The notes under the pieces are model-generated. The model did not search any database, was not told the origin of the DNA, and saw nothing but the letters and a program-made list of their open reading frames with translations. A stretch of 64,000 bases of DNA from Leptidea sinapis. Lineage: Eukaryota > Arthropoda > Insecta > Lepidoptera > Pieridae. Positions 54,342 through 64,000 of this stretch are shown in pieces. The stretch spans positions 4,774,001-4,838,000 of the forward strand of contig NC_066283.1 of assembly GCF_905404315.1 (NCBI RefSeq), given 5' to 3'. A program made the translations under genes and the position numbers. How positions within the stretch are numbered: the first letter of the stretch is position 1; each line of letters opens with the position of its first letter.

Positions 54342-54555
54342 GTACATGGCCGTTGGGCCAGTAAAGTCCTCGAATGGCGACCATGTACCGGAAGACGCAG
54401 TGTTGGTAGGCCCCCCACAAGATGGACTGACGAGCTGGTCAAGATCGCCGGAATACGTTGGATGAGGGCAGCGCAGCACCGATCGTCGTGGATATCTTTG
54501 CGAGAGGCCTTTGTCCAGCAGTGGACGTCTTCCGGCTGATGATGATGATGATACA
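54342..54555 (+). mobile_element. RTE-type LINE 3' end, best-preserved
   Basis: Open C-terminal stretch reading GRWASKVLEWRPCTGRRSVG, RPPTRWTDELVKIAGIRWMR and EAFVQQWTSSG, the end of the RTE-type LINE ORF, followed by (GAT)n. Its relatives at 31880, 38624, 45620, 49638, 57008, 58519 and 62435 are shorter or broken. Confidence 0.75.
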
Positions 54556-54559
54556 AACA

Positions 54560-54945
54560 TTTAGTGTCTTAGTCAGTAGTATGCAAAGAAGTGTCAATAT
54601 CAAGATTTACATGTAATTAACTGTTCAAAATAAGTCGTATGTATGTCCATAACAGATTATACTCTAGTCAACGGAACATTACAGAATGGATAATTATAAT
54701 CTGCATTACACTTCCTTTTCGAAATTAGATAAATATTATCTTGCCTTACTTCGAATTAAAATAAACTGCGTACTGATTATTATTAATTATTATTTGTTTA
54801 AAATTGGTGACTGTTTATGTTTTGTTTGAATTTTAAATGTCACATGTTTTTAGTTAAAAATATACGAGAGCATTTGTATCATATCACAGTGTTTTTCACG
54901 TTCCAAAAATACACACTTGTATTTATTAAAAAATACACAGTTTTA
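54560..54945 (+). promoter_or_regulatory. Orphan SDR promoter-side flank
   Basis: Almost identical to 62516-62890, the sequence directly upstream of SDR copy 7 (shared CACAGTGTTTTTCACGTTCC, TACACAC and TATTTATTAAAA). The coding sequence that should follow is replaced by the minisatellite. So a further c-type SDR gene existed here and was lost. Confidence 0.75.
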
Positions 54946-56330
54946 AATATCTCATTCAATTCGCTACAGCTGTACGCAATACACATTTTATTTTTAACCA
55001 TGTGCTTTGGGGGCCCGGTGACTTGTAGCACAGGTATTTTGTTACCTATTTCAAGCGCTGGTCTCTCACAATTATAACAATGTATCTATATAGATTTTAA
55101 TAAACTGGGTATTGTAAGTTTTTATTGTGAGAGAAAATAAATATATTTTGATTAGATTTGATTTGATATTATCTCTTCCAATGGCCACAGCTTTACGCAA
55201 TATACGTTTAATTATCTCATTCAATTGGCCACAGCTGTACGCGATACACTTTTAATTTTCTTATTCAATTGGCCACAGCTGTATGCAATACACTTTTAAT
55301 TATCTCTTCCATTGGCTACAGCTTTATGAAATACACGTTTAATTATCTCTTCTAATGGCCACAACTGTACGCAATACACGTTTAATTATCTCATTCAATT
55401 GGCCACAGCTGTACGCAATACACGTTTTATTATCTCTTCCAATGGCCATAACTATACGAAATACGCGCTCAATTATCTCTCCCAATGGCCACAGCTTTAC
55501 ACAATACACGTTTTTATCTCTTCCAATAGCCACAGATTTACGCAATTCACGTTTTATTATCTCTTCCAATGGCCACAACTATACGAAATACACGCTCAAT
55601 TATCTCTCCCAATGGCCACAGCTTCACAAAATACACGTTTTTATCTCTTCCAATAGCCACAGCTTTACGCACTGCACGTTAAATTATCTCTTCCAAAGGC
55701 TACAGCTTTATGAAATACACGTTTAATTATCTCTTCTAATGGCCACAGCTCTACGCAATACACGTTTTTATCTCTTCCAATGGCCACAGCTTTACGCAAT
55801 ATACGTTAAATTATCTCATTCAATTGGCCAAAGCTGTACGCAATACACTTTTAAATATCTCATTCAGATGGCCACAGCTGTACGAAAAACACGCTCAATT
55901 ATCTCTACCAATGGCCACAGCTTCACACAAAACACGTTTTTATCTCTTCCAATAGCCACAGCTTTACGCAATACACGTTTAATTTTCTCATTCAATTGGC
56001 CAAAGCTGTATGCAACACACTTTTAATTTTCTTATTCAATTGGCCACAGCTGTATGCAATACACTTTTAATTATCTCTTCCAATGGATACAGCTTTATGA
56101 AATACACGTTTAATTATCTCTTCTAATGGCCACAACTTTACGCAATACATGTTTAATTATCTCTTCCAATGGCCACACCTTTACGCAATACATGTTTAAT
56201 TATCTTTTCAAATGGCCGCAACTTTACGCAATACACGTTTAATTATCTTTTCCAATGGCCACAACTTTCCGCAATACACGTTTAATTATCTTTTGCCATG
56301 GCCACAGCTTTACGTAATAAACGTTTTAAT
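54946..56330. repeat. 43-bp minisatellite, about 27-28 units
   Basis: Unit reads roughly AATTATCTCTTCCAATGGCC, ACAGCTTTACGCAATACACG, TTT. Two sub-variants alternate (TCTTCCAATGG and TCATTCAATTGG forms). About 55000-55160 is an insertion, perhaps a retroposon tail ending GATTAGATTTGATTTGAT. Because 43 is not a multiple of 3 and the unit has few stops, chance frames of up to 123 codons appear; they are not genes. Confidence 0.92.
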
Positions 56331-56529
56331 ATCCTGATACGGACCCCAACAGATGTGCGTGTGTAAGTGACTTTTTTTGTCGCCATTGTCAACACAGACG
56401 TCCATCGTCATAAGAAGGTTATCAACTCTACTAGTCTTTCCAGCAAGCTTAAAGTTTTCTGTTATTAAGCCTTTACTCAAAAAAGGTACTAAAACCGATA
56501 TCATGTGGAAACAAATGGATTGAAAGTTA
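56331..56529. other. No recognisable feature
   Basis: Short stretch between minisatellite and LINE fragment; nothing recognised. Confidence 0.4.
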
Positions 56530-57005
56530 TTTAGCCGATTGACAACAAATTGTAGAAATAAATAAAATATATGAGAAACTGGAGATGACTACATACAAGT
56601 CATCCTATTTAATTAGTATATTTGGAGTTCCTCAAGGAAGTCTTGTCCGACCCTTACTATTTTTAATTTATGAATGAATGATTTACTCGATGTGGTTAAC
56701 TATAACTGTGTATTATTTGCAGATGACATATCTATAGTTATTCCTGACGAACAAAAAGCGATAAATTATAATATGACTATTAATAAAAATTTAGAAACTA
56801 TATTGACATGGTTCAATGAGAATAATTTATTCGCTTATATGACAAAAACTAAATATATACAATTTTCTAATTATAAAACACTACATAAAGTTCTAAATAT
56901 AACACACACTGACCAAACGATTAAAGAAACAAACACAATAAAATTTATAGGCATTATATTAGATAGCAATTGTAACTGGAAAGCTCAATGTGATACAGTG
57001 GCAGG
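56530..57005 (+). pseudogene. Non-LTR reverse transcriptase fragment
   Basis: RT palm: RQQIVEIN, SYLISIFGVPQGSLVRPLLF, then a stop and NCVLFADDISIVI (catalytic FADD), followed by KFIGIILDSNCNWKAQC. CR1/jockey-like type, different from the RTE and jockey families elsewhere in the window. Both ends are truncated, and it is joined to RTE tail sequence at about 57008. Confidence 0.75.
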
Positions 57006-57007
57006 TG

Positions 57008-57134
57008 ACTGATCTAGTCAAGATCGCCGGAATAGGTTGGATGAGTGCAGTGCAGGATTGATCGTTATAACGACCTTTGGGGAGGCCTTTGTCCAGCAGT
57101 GGACGTCTTCCGGCTGAAATGCTGACGATGATGA
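57008..57134 (+). mobile_element. RTE-type LINE 3' end, right half only
   Basis: Begins in the right arm of the inverted repeat seen at 32024 (CTAGTCAAGATCGCCGG) and continues as in blocks A and B to GACGATGATGA. Confidence 0.7.
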
Positions 57135-57214
57135 ACCTGGAAATATTGGCTTACGAGGTTTAAAACATATCTCAGAGCATATTATACTTTAACCTCCTGT
57201 TTGCTTGGCTTGGC

Positions 57215-57709
57215 ATGAGACCACCGTTACTCTGTTATTTGTTTAGCATACAAGACGTTAATCTAGATAACGAGCCGAAAGAGAGGCACGTGGGTCTGTT
57301 CTCACACCATAAATGCATAGAGTGCCTAACAATATTATATTCCATCAATGCTGATATTGATAATATTATGACTCTGGATCAACTAATGCGAAATTTCTCA
57401 GAATACATCAGCCCCAAAACAAATATAACCATATTAAGACATAAATTATTTAATAGAAAATAACTTCACATGAATAACTGATAAGCTACATAACTGATCT
57501 AAAATATTTATCGCTACAATTTTATTATGCCTATAGAAATTGTTGCGAGAAACTTGAAACTCGCAAAAGCTTATGATATATCTAGTATTGAAGCCAATGA
57601 CATTCTATACGTAAGAATGTCATTGACTGAAGAAAAAAAAAGTGTGTGTGTCAGCTCCGACGCACGACTGGAGTTTACTCCTCAAGATCGATTGTCTTTG
57701 AACAGGTAG
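57215..57709 (+). pseudogene. Ty3/Gypsy-type Gag fragment, block C, uninterrupted
   Basis: Open to 57463 (KERHVGLFSHHKC, MTLDQLMRNF, YISPKTNITILRHKLFNRK). After two or three stops it is open again at 57527-57709 (NLKLAKAYDISSIEANDILY), which resembles the downstream Gag helix (L-x-KAIDIC-x-x-E). This copy lacks the Tc1-like transposon and so shows the original target (about 57606). Confidence 0.62.
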
Positions 57710-57983
57710 GTACTAAATCAAGTCCAATGGAGTCGGTTACAAACAGACATACAGCAGAAGCTAATAAAAGCGTTTTAATTAGAAAAAATTATAGATATTA
57801 AAAGAATAAAATAACTTCATAGTTAATAGTGACAAAGTCTGTTTTTATTTAAATGAGAAAATTGTTACATGTCATTTGATAAGTAGATTTTACTCTCCAT
57901 ATTTTTCTCATACCGGGCGCCTTATATGAAAATCGATTCTTAACTCCAAAAAATGGGCTATCTCAGACATTTCATCCATAGCC

Positions 57984-58215
57984 AGAGTGGCCGCCCTCAG
58001 GCTATTAAATAATAAGTTTAATTGTACAATATTACTTTGCAAACATATTTATTCGATGAAAAAAAGAAAGCACGCTTAGTTTGTTACGCCCATTCTTCTG
58101 AGGTCTATTCTCTGAGTCTATTAGGTCGTTTTGGAATGGGTGGTAGTTTTTGACTTTCCTTAAGTGATGTCACATCCTATTTGAATAAAAATATTTGAAT
58201 TTGAATTAAATCAGT
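57984..58215 (+). mobile_element. SINE-like retroposon (family S), 5'-deleted
   Basis: Joins directly after CATCCATAGCCAG; compared with block B (48553 to about 49060), about 510 bp are deleted between short AGTG repeats. Tail TTTGAATTTGAATT kept. Confidence 0.7.
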
Positions 58216-59254
58216 ATTTTATAGATTTGGCGCTTGAACTGAATCTCGGTTAAATGAAAAATATTCGCACTAACAAATTGTTTTTGTAAGAGTCAACTAA
58301 TTGTTGCATTGCGTATTGCGGCATTATTGTGATATTTTACGAGTAGAATAGTTTACGACCTCCCTGTGCTCCGATATAGACTGTTTTTGGTATAACATTT
58401 GGTCGATTAATTCAGTACATTATATATAATAAAATTCTTTATTTCGACCAAGAAAGGATCATAATGTGTTAGTAACTAACTAACTTAAAACCTAGCATTA
58501 GTACAAGGTATCTTAAAAGGGCGACCACGTACCGGAAGACGCAGTGTTGGCAGACCCCCACAAGATGGACCGAAAATCTCGTTAAGATCGCCGGAATACG
58601 TTGGTTGAAGGCAACAAGGACCGATCGTCGTGGAAATATTTGGGCGAGGCCGTTGTCCAGCAGTGGACGTCTTGCAGCTGCTGATGATGATGATGATGAA
58701 GCCTTCCTAACGTGGTATCGTACACCATCGGTTCAGGTGACAATCGAACCTGTGCGAGAATCAGAAATACCGGAAGGCCCGGCCTACCATTCGACTTATT
58801 TGTAGCCGTTCAGAATTCTGGAAAATCATATTGTGAGTGATTTTAGCTCCACTTTAAGCGCAAATTGAAATTTGTTATTTATAATGCTGTTCAATAACAT
58901 GCAATATAGAAGTTTCGTCAGGACTGAAGGGTGAGTATTTTATATTTACGTAGCAATTGTGTGTAAGAAATAAAATAATTGCCATAACATATGTTGCAAC
59001 ACTGGATCTTAAGAATTTACGTTTAGTATAGTTTGAACAGCATATTCCAATGTGGGAGAATAGTCAATTCAACATTACAAAGAGATTAATTATAATCTAT
59101 ATTATATTTCTATTTCGAAACGTTGATAACATTTTTTCTTATCTTAAATCTCGAAATATTTTAGTTAGTAGATTTAGATTCACAGTATTTTCCACGTACC
59201 ACTATACATACTCACATGTGATAAAGTATTTTAGTTATCTACAGTGTTGCTACC
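58216..59254. other. Upstream flank of SDR copy 6
   Basis: Noncoding. RTE-type scrap with (GAT)n at 58519-58699. From about 58805 it matches the flanks of the broken copies 2 and 4. The TTATCTACAG just before the start may be a 5'UTR splice acceptor. Confidence 0.55.
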
Positions 59255-60244
59255 ATGTGGACGAATATTTTGCTGCCCGTACTAATTTTAATTCTAATAC
59301 TCTTCGCGGTTTTGTTTTGTTGTTTCGTGAGTGCTATTCTGATTCAGTTTATACTTGAGCCTTCCGCCGCTTTATGTAATTGTACCACCAGGCTAGATGG
59401 CAAAACAGCTTTAGTGACAGGTGGTAACTCTGGCATTGGCTTCGAGACAGCAAAAGATTTAGCAAATCGAGGCGCCAGGGTAATAATTGCAGACATTAAC
59501 AACGCCGAAACAGCTGTTGCTAATATTATTCAGTCCACTGACAATCCAAACGTGCAATACATACATATAGATCTATCTAAATTCAGCAATATACGATTGT
59601 TTGCTGATATATTTAACAAGACTGTGGATCAATTAGATATTCTTGTAAATAATGCGGGTTGTCTTATGATTAAGAAATACACAACAGAAGACGGGATGGA
59701 TTTAATAATGCAAGTCAACTACCTCGGACCGTTTCTTATGACAAAATTAATCATGGAGAAATTATTGAAATCACCTCAATGTAGAATAGTTAATGTAACT
59801 TCAAGTATTTATACAAAAGCGAGTGTGGATTTTGAAGATTTGTCGGGTAATCGGACGAGGAATTTCTTTTTTAGATACGCGAATAGTAAACTGTGTGTAT
59901 CTTTGTGGACCAAGGCATTGACGAGACATTTTCCATCGAATGTATCAGCGTTTTATGTGCATCCAGGAATGGTGGCATCAAATATACTTGTTGATCCAAA
60001 GTCAGTTGGCGGTCGATTTATCCACGCTACTTTGGGTCGTTATTGCAGTAACTGTTTCGAAGGTGCACAAACAACAATACACTGCTGTGTTGCACCAGGT
60101 TTGGAGAAATACTCTGGAAGCTACTTCTCCAACTGCAAACTCCAGGATAAAGCAAAATTACGGAATGAGGAGGATCTAGTGGAAAAACTTTGGGTGCAGA
60201 CGAATTTATTTCTGAACGATTACGAAGAGTTCAATCAAACTTGA
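59255..60244 (+). CDS. Short-chain dehydrogenase/reductase, copy 6
   Basis: 329 residues, single exon, intact, b-type C-terminus (YEEFNQT). N-terminal anchor NILLPVLILILILFAVLFCC; TGGNSGIG at residues 55-62; VIIADIN with the Asp that favours NAD(H); NNAG; NVTSSIY with the catalytic Ser; YANSK with Tyr and Lys. All key residues are kept, making this and copy 1 the most convincing functional members. It is the intact counterpart of the twice-duplicated dead copies at 39190 and 50210. Confidence 0.9.
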   Translation: MWTNILLPVLILILILFAVLFCCFVSAILIQFILEPSAALCNCTTRLDGKTALVTGGNSGIGFETAKDLANRGARVIIADINNAETAVANIIQSTDNPNVQYIHIDLSKFSNIRLFADIFNKTVDQLDILVNNAGCLMIKKYTTEDGMDLIMQVNYLGPFLMTKLIMEKLLKSPQCRIVNVTSSIYTKASVDFEDLSGNRTRNFFFRYANSKLCVSLWTKALTRHFPSNVSAFYVHPGMVASNILVDPKSVGGRFIHATLGRYCSNCFEGAQTTIHCCVAPGLEKYSGSYFSNCKLQDKAKLRNEEDLVEKLWVQTNLFLNDYEEFNQT

Positions 60245-62434
60245 GAAAGTGTTAAAGCTAGTTACCTAAATACGTAAAATATCTTTACTGTAAGTTATTT
60301 TTTCATACTTACTAAGCTAATACACAAAAAATTTTAACCATGTATAATTAAATCAATTATAATTTATTCGTCATGGTCAAGGTCTTCTATAAACGGCCAT
60401 ATATTAACATTCATTGTATTTTGTAGAGATAGTGATTCAATATTCAATTATTATTTTACAATACATATACAGACTGTATCAAAACTGACCATTTTTGATA
60501 CTTTAAATATAATAAAAATACAAGCAGTATGCATTGTAGCATCGGTACGTTTTTATTATGTTATTCGAAACTAAATTATTGTAAGATACTTATTTTTTGT
60601 TTTTCATTTATTTATCAGTGGGAGGCTCCTTTGCACAGGATCCCGGCTAGATTATGGGTACCACAACGGCGACTATTTCTGCCGTGAAGCAGTAACGTGT
60701 AAACATTACCTACTGTGTTTCGTTCTGAAGGGTGCAGGAGCTAGTGAAATTACTGGTCAAATGAGACTTAACATCTTATGTCTCAAAGTGACGAGCACAA
60801 TAGTAGTGCCGCTCAGAATTTTTGGGATTTTCAAGAATCCTGAGCGGCACTGCATTGTTATGGGCAGGACGTATCAATTATCATCAGCTGAATGTTCTCC
60901 TCGTCTCGTTCCGTATTTTCATAAAAAAAAATATCATATTATTGAAATTTCAGTATTTACAAAACTATCACTATAAAACATATCTACCTAAAAAACATTT
61001 AGCATCTAATCATTAATAATGCAGTCGTCACTACTTTATCTATTAACTAACTTAAAAGCAGTGTGTTAACGTTGAATTTAACCATTAATAATATTATATG
61101 TAACCGCAATTCAATTCTACCTATTACTTCGCATAGCCATGACTAGATGACGCTAGTAGTGAAATGTACAATAGTTTTAAAACACATTATTGGTATTTAT
61201 TGTAAACTAGCTGACCCGACAGACCTTGCTCTGTATATAATAAATAAATAATGTTTTTATTTGAATTTGTCAATAATATATCATAACATCAATAATACCT
61301 TCATAAAATATGCACCTTGCTGTCGTAATGAAATTGTTTCACAGCAGAACTGCCAAACAGTGCGTCAATAAATTCTCTCATAGAAATTATGTATGGGCAC
61401 ATCAAAGGAAAAACAAATTTGTTGTTTTTAATTAATTTAGCAGCAATTTCCTATTTATTCACCTTTTAAACCTTCCCTGGACTCCCACAAATAATTCAAG
61501 ACCAAAATTAGCCAAATCGGTCCTGCCGTTCTCGAGTTTTAGCGAGACTAACGAACAGCAATTCATTTATATATGTGTTAGTACTTAATTAAAGACCAAA
61601 TAACTTAACGTTCCACCTAAAGCGAACCTGTAGTGGATTAATTTTAGTGTAGTACTGAAATTTCATTCCCTTTCACCCCCTCCGGCTTCCTTCACAGTGG
61701 AAATATTGTTAGTCTCAAAAAGTAAAGTCAAATTAAGTTTGTAAGTAAATTAGGTAATAATGTAGTTGTTTAATAGCTAAACCTGTAATCTGTTAATGTA
61801 ATGTGTTAAGAGTTTTAAAGGAGAATAACCAAATTGAAACTTGTATATTTATCAATATTAAAGATTATAGTAGGATTTATTACGGGTACAATGAGATAAA
61901 AAGAGGAGTTGTAGCTAGTGGACAAAGTCTACAAATATTATTTAAAGCTATGAAATAGTTTTTATGAGAACCGAGTTACTAATCGATTTTGTCATTACAA
62001 AGACAAATACTTACAGAAATATGTCAAACACAACTTATCCACATGAACGATATTCTAGTAATTTTTTTGTTTTCAGTTTCCTAAACCATCAGCTATCGTA
62101 TTCATAAAGGTATTCATTTATTTCATATTGTTTGTCGACTCGATGTGGCTGATAGTAAAATCTCAAATCTATATCATCTGTCGGCTGTCAATGTAACTTC
62201 TGTCATAGTTTTTGACTTTGACATATAAGATTTTATTAACTTGTGATTTGCAAACGCTTGTTAGATGTATTGGTGTAACTGTTATTATAAATTTTATGAG
62301 TAAAAGTAGAATGTGAGGATGTTAATTAATAAAATTATTAAAATTAATATTGTTTCCTTTTCATTCTTTTTAAGATTTCTTTTGATTAGAGATTCTGGTG
62401 AACTGAGAACCTCTTTCTTTGTTGAAGCTAGTTA
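60245..62434. other. SDR 3' flank with dispersed repeats
   Basis: No gene. 60615-60930 is a fuller copy of the GGAGGCTCCTTTGCACAGGA repeat, ending in an A-rich run, with a perfect 12-bp-arm hairpin (AGTGCCGCTCAG ... CTGAGCGGCACT, about 60808-60851). 61208-61580 is a Helitron-like repeat starting CTAGCTGACCCGACAGACC, without a clear TC end. The rest parallels 52189-54010. Confidence 0.6.
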
Positions 62435-62514
62435 TGGTCGTGGTCGTGGAAATCTTTGGGGGAGGCCTTTGTCCAGCAGTGGACGTCTTCCGGCTGATGA
62501 TGATGATGATGATA
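62435..62514 (+). mobile_element. RTE-type LINE 3' scrap
   Basis: GAGGCCTTTGTCCAGCAGTG then GACGTCTTCCGGCTGATGATG; only the last 80 bp of the LINE. Confidence 0.7.
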
Positions 62515-62910
62515 CAAACATTTAGTGTCTTAGTCAGTAGTATGCAAAGAAGTGTCAATATCAAGATGTACATGTAATTAACTGTTCAAAATAAGTCGTA
62601 TGTATGTCCATAACAGATTATACTCTAGTCAACGGAACATTACAGAATGGATAATTATAATCTGCATTACACTTCCTTTTCGAAATTTGATAAATATTAT
62701 CTTGTCTTACTTCGAATTAAAATAAACTGCGTACTGATTATTATAAATTATTATACGTTTAAAATTGGTGACTGTTTATGTTTTGTTTGAATTTTAAATG
62801 TCACATGTTTTTAGTTAACGAGAGGTTTTGTATCATATCACAGTGTTTTTCACGTTCCAAAAATACACACTCGTATTTATTAAAATCCTCCAGTTATCTA
62901 CGCTACTATA

Positions 62911-63914
62911 ATGTGGTCGAATATTTTGCTGGCCGTAATAATTATTATTTTAATACTCTTTACGGGTTTGTTTTGTTGTTGTGCGTGTGTTATTCTGCTT
63001 CGGTTTCTACTTGAGCCTGCCGTCGCTTTATGTAATTGTACCACAAGGCTAGATGGCAAAACAGCGTTGGTGACAGGTGGTAACTCTGGCATTGGCTTCG
63101 AAACAGCAAAAGATTTAGCAAAGCGAGGTGCCAGGGTAATAATTGCAGACATTAACAACGCTGAAACAGCTGTTGCAAATATTACTCAGTCCACTGACAA
63201 TCCAAACGTGCAATACATGCATATAGATCTATCTAAATTCAGCAATATACGATTGTTTGCTGATAAATTTAACAAGACTTTGGATCAATTAGATATTCTC
63301 GTAAACAAGGCGGGTTGTCTTATGATTAAGAAATACACAACAGACGACGGGATGGATTTAACAATGCAAGTCAACTATCTCGGACCCTTCCTGATTAGTC
63401 ATGGAGAAATTATTGAAATCACCTCAATGTAGAATAGTTAATGTAACTTCAGTTGTTTATACAATAGGGAGTGTGGATTTTTAAGATTTGTCGGGAAGTC
63501 GGACGAGGAATTTCCTTTTAAGATACGCGAATAGTAAACTGTGTATGTCTTTGTGGACGAAGGCATTGGCGAGAAATTTTCCATCGAATGTATCAGCGTT
63601 TTATGTGCATCCAGGAATGGTGATATCAAATATACTAGTGGATCGAAAGTCAGTCCGCGGTCGGATTATTGCAGCTACTTTGGGTCGTTGTTACAGAAGC
63701 TGTTTCGAAGGCGCCCAAACAACAATACACTGCTGTGTTGCTCCAGGTTTGGAGAAAAACTCAGGAAGTTATTTTTTTAATTGCCACATCCAGGATAAAA
63801 TGAAAATACAAAATGAGGATGATCTTGTAGAAAGGCTTTGGGTTCAGACGAATTTATATTTGAACAATCACGAAGGCTCAAGCCAAACTTGTGAAAGTGT
63901 TAAAATTAGTTGAA
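62911..63914 (+). pseudogene. SDR pseudogene, copy 7
   Basis: c-type member: MWSNILLAVIIIILILFTGL anchor and TGGNSGIG intact. NNAG is changed to NKAG. A 7-8 bp deletion after YLGPF shifts the frame (stop near 63430), and a GAA-to-TAA change makes a stop at 63481-63483. The rest (63488-63914) is open, with YANSK and its own C-terminus (SSQTCESVKIS). Most diverged of the set, so the oldest branch. Confidence 0.87.
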
Positions 63915-64000
63915 TATTTATAATTGTTTTCACTGTACGTTTCTTCTTTATTTTTGCTAAACTAATTTGCTGAATATAAGAGCGTGACAAATAAAATAAC

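Noticed and set aside
55339..56026. Several long overlapping frames (up to 123 codons) in the 55-56 kb region, both strands
   Set aside because: They are by-products of the 43-bp minisatellite, whose unit has few stops and changes frame at each copy; no start context or motif.
1..64000. CRISPR arrays, bacterial operons, riboswitches or rRNA genes
   Set aside because: Nothing of the kind; the repeats are eukaryotic transposons and a minisatellite, and genes show spliced eukaryotic features.

Overview
The window looks like nuclear DNA of an insect, most likely a moth or butterfly. It is AT-rich and crowded with repeat types typical of Lepidoptera: Helitron-like elements ending in CTAG, jockey-type and RTE-type LINE fragments whose tails run into (GAT)n, tRNA-derived SINE pieces and mariner relics. 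Very little of it is single-copy host coding sequence.

Layout. 1-2361: old repeats and a mariner relic. 2362-14965: one Maverick/Polinton (virus-like DNA transposon) of 12,592 bp, with a perfect 6-bp TACGTA target duplication and 1,144-bp terminal inverted repeats (TIRs). Each TIR carries a complete adenain-like cysteine protease gene. Between the TIRs, all on the minus strand, are the major capsid, a small basic virion-type protein, the minor capsid, a chromodomain integrase, two conserved proteins of unknown role, the packaging ATPase, protein-primed DNA polymerase B and an unrecognised protein. Capsid, ATPase and polymerase are interrupted, so this copy is probably defective, while the integrase, minor capsid and both proteases are open. 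14966-26050: nested LINE, SINE, Helitron, MITE and mariner pieces, plus one real host exon on the minus strand (22736-22919) from a PTPDC1-like protein tyrosine phosphatase.

26090-64000: a tandem cluster of single-exon short-chain dehydrogenase/reductase (SDR, retinol-dehydrogenase-like) genes. Three are intact (26488, 40221, 59255) and four are broken (39190, 50210, 51229, 62911); the promoter remnant of an eighth lies near 54560-54945. The cluster grew by segmental duplication of blocks of about 11-14 kb (about 26094-39929, 39930-50940 and a rearranged third block). Each block carries the same passengers: an RTE tail, a Ty3/Gypsy Gag fragment, a Tc1-like transposon with an intron-containing transposase, and a SINE. 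Because the blocks are aligned paralogues, they give natural filled-site/empty-site pairs that date and define several transposons: two Helitrons and the Tc1-like element.

How it works together. The Polinton is a self-contained virus-like replicon with compact, overlapping genes. The SDR genes are membrane-anchored oxidoreductases that probably act on lipids or retinoids in the endoplasmic reticulum and are undergoing birth, death and recombination. Coordinates of old repeats are approximate; protein identities rest on motifs read by eye.
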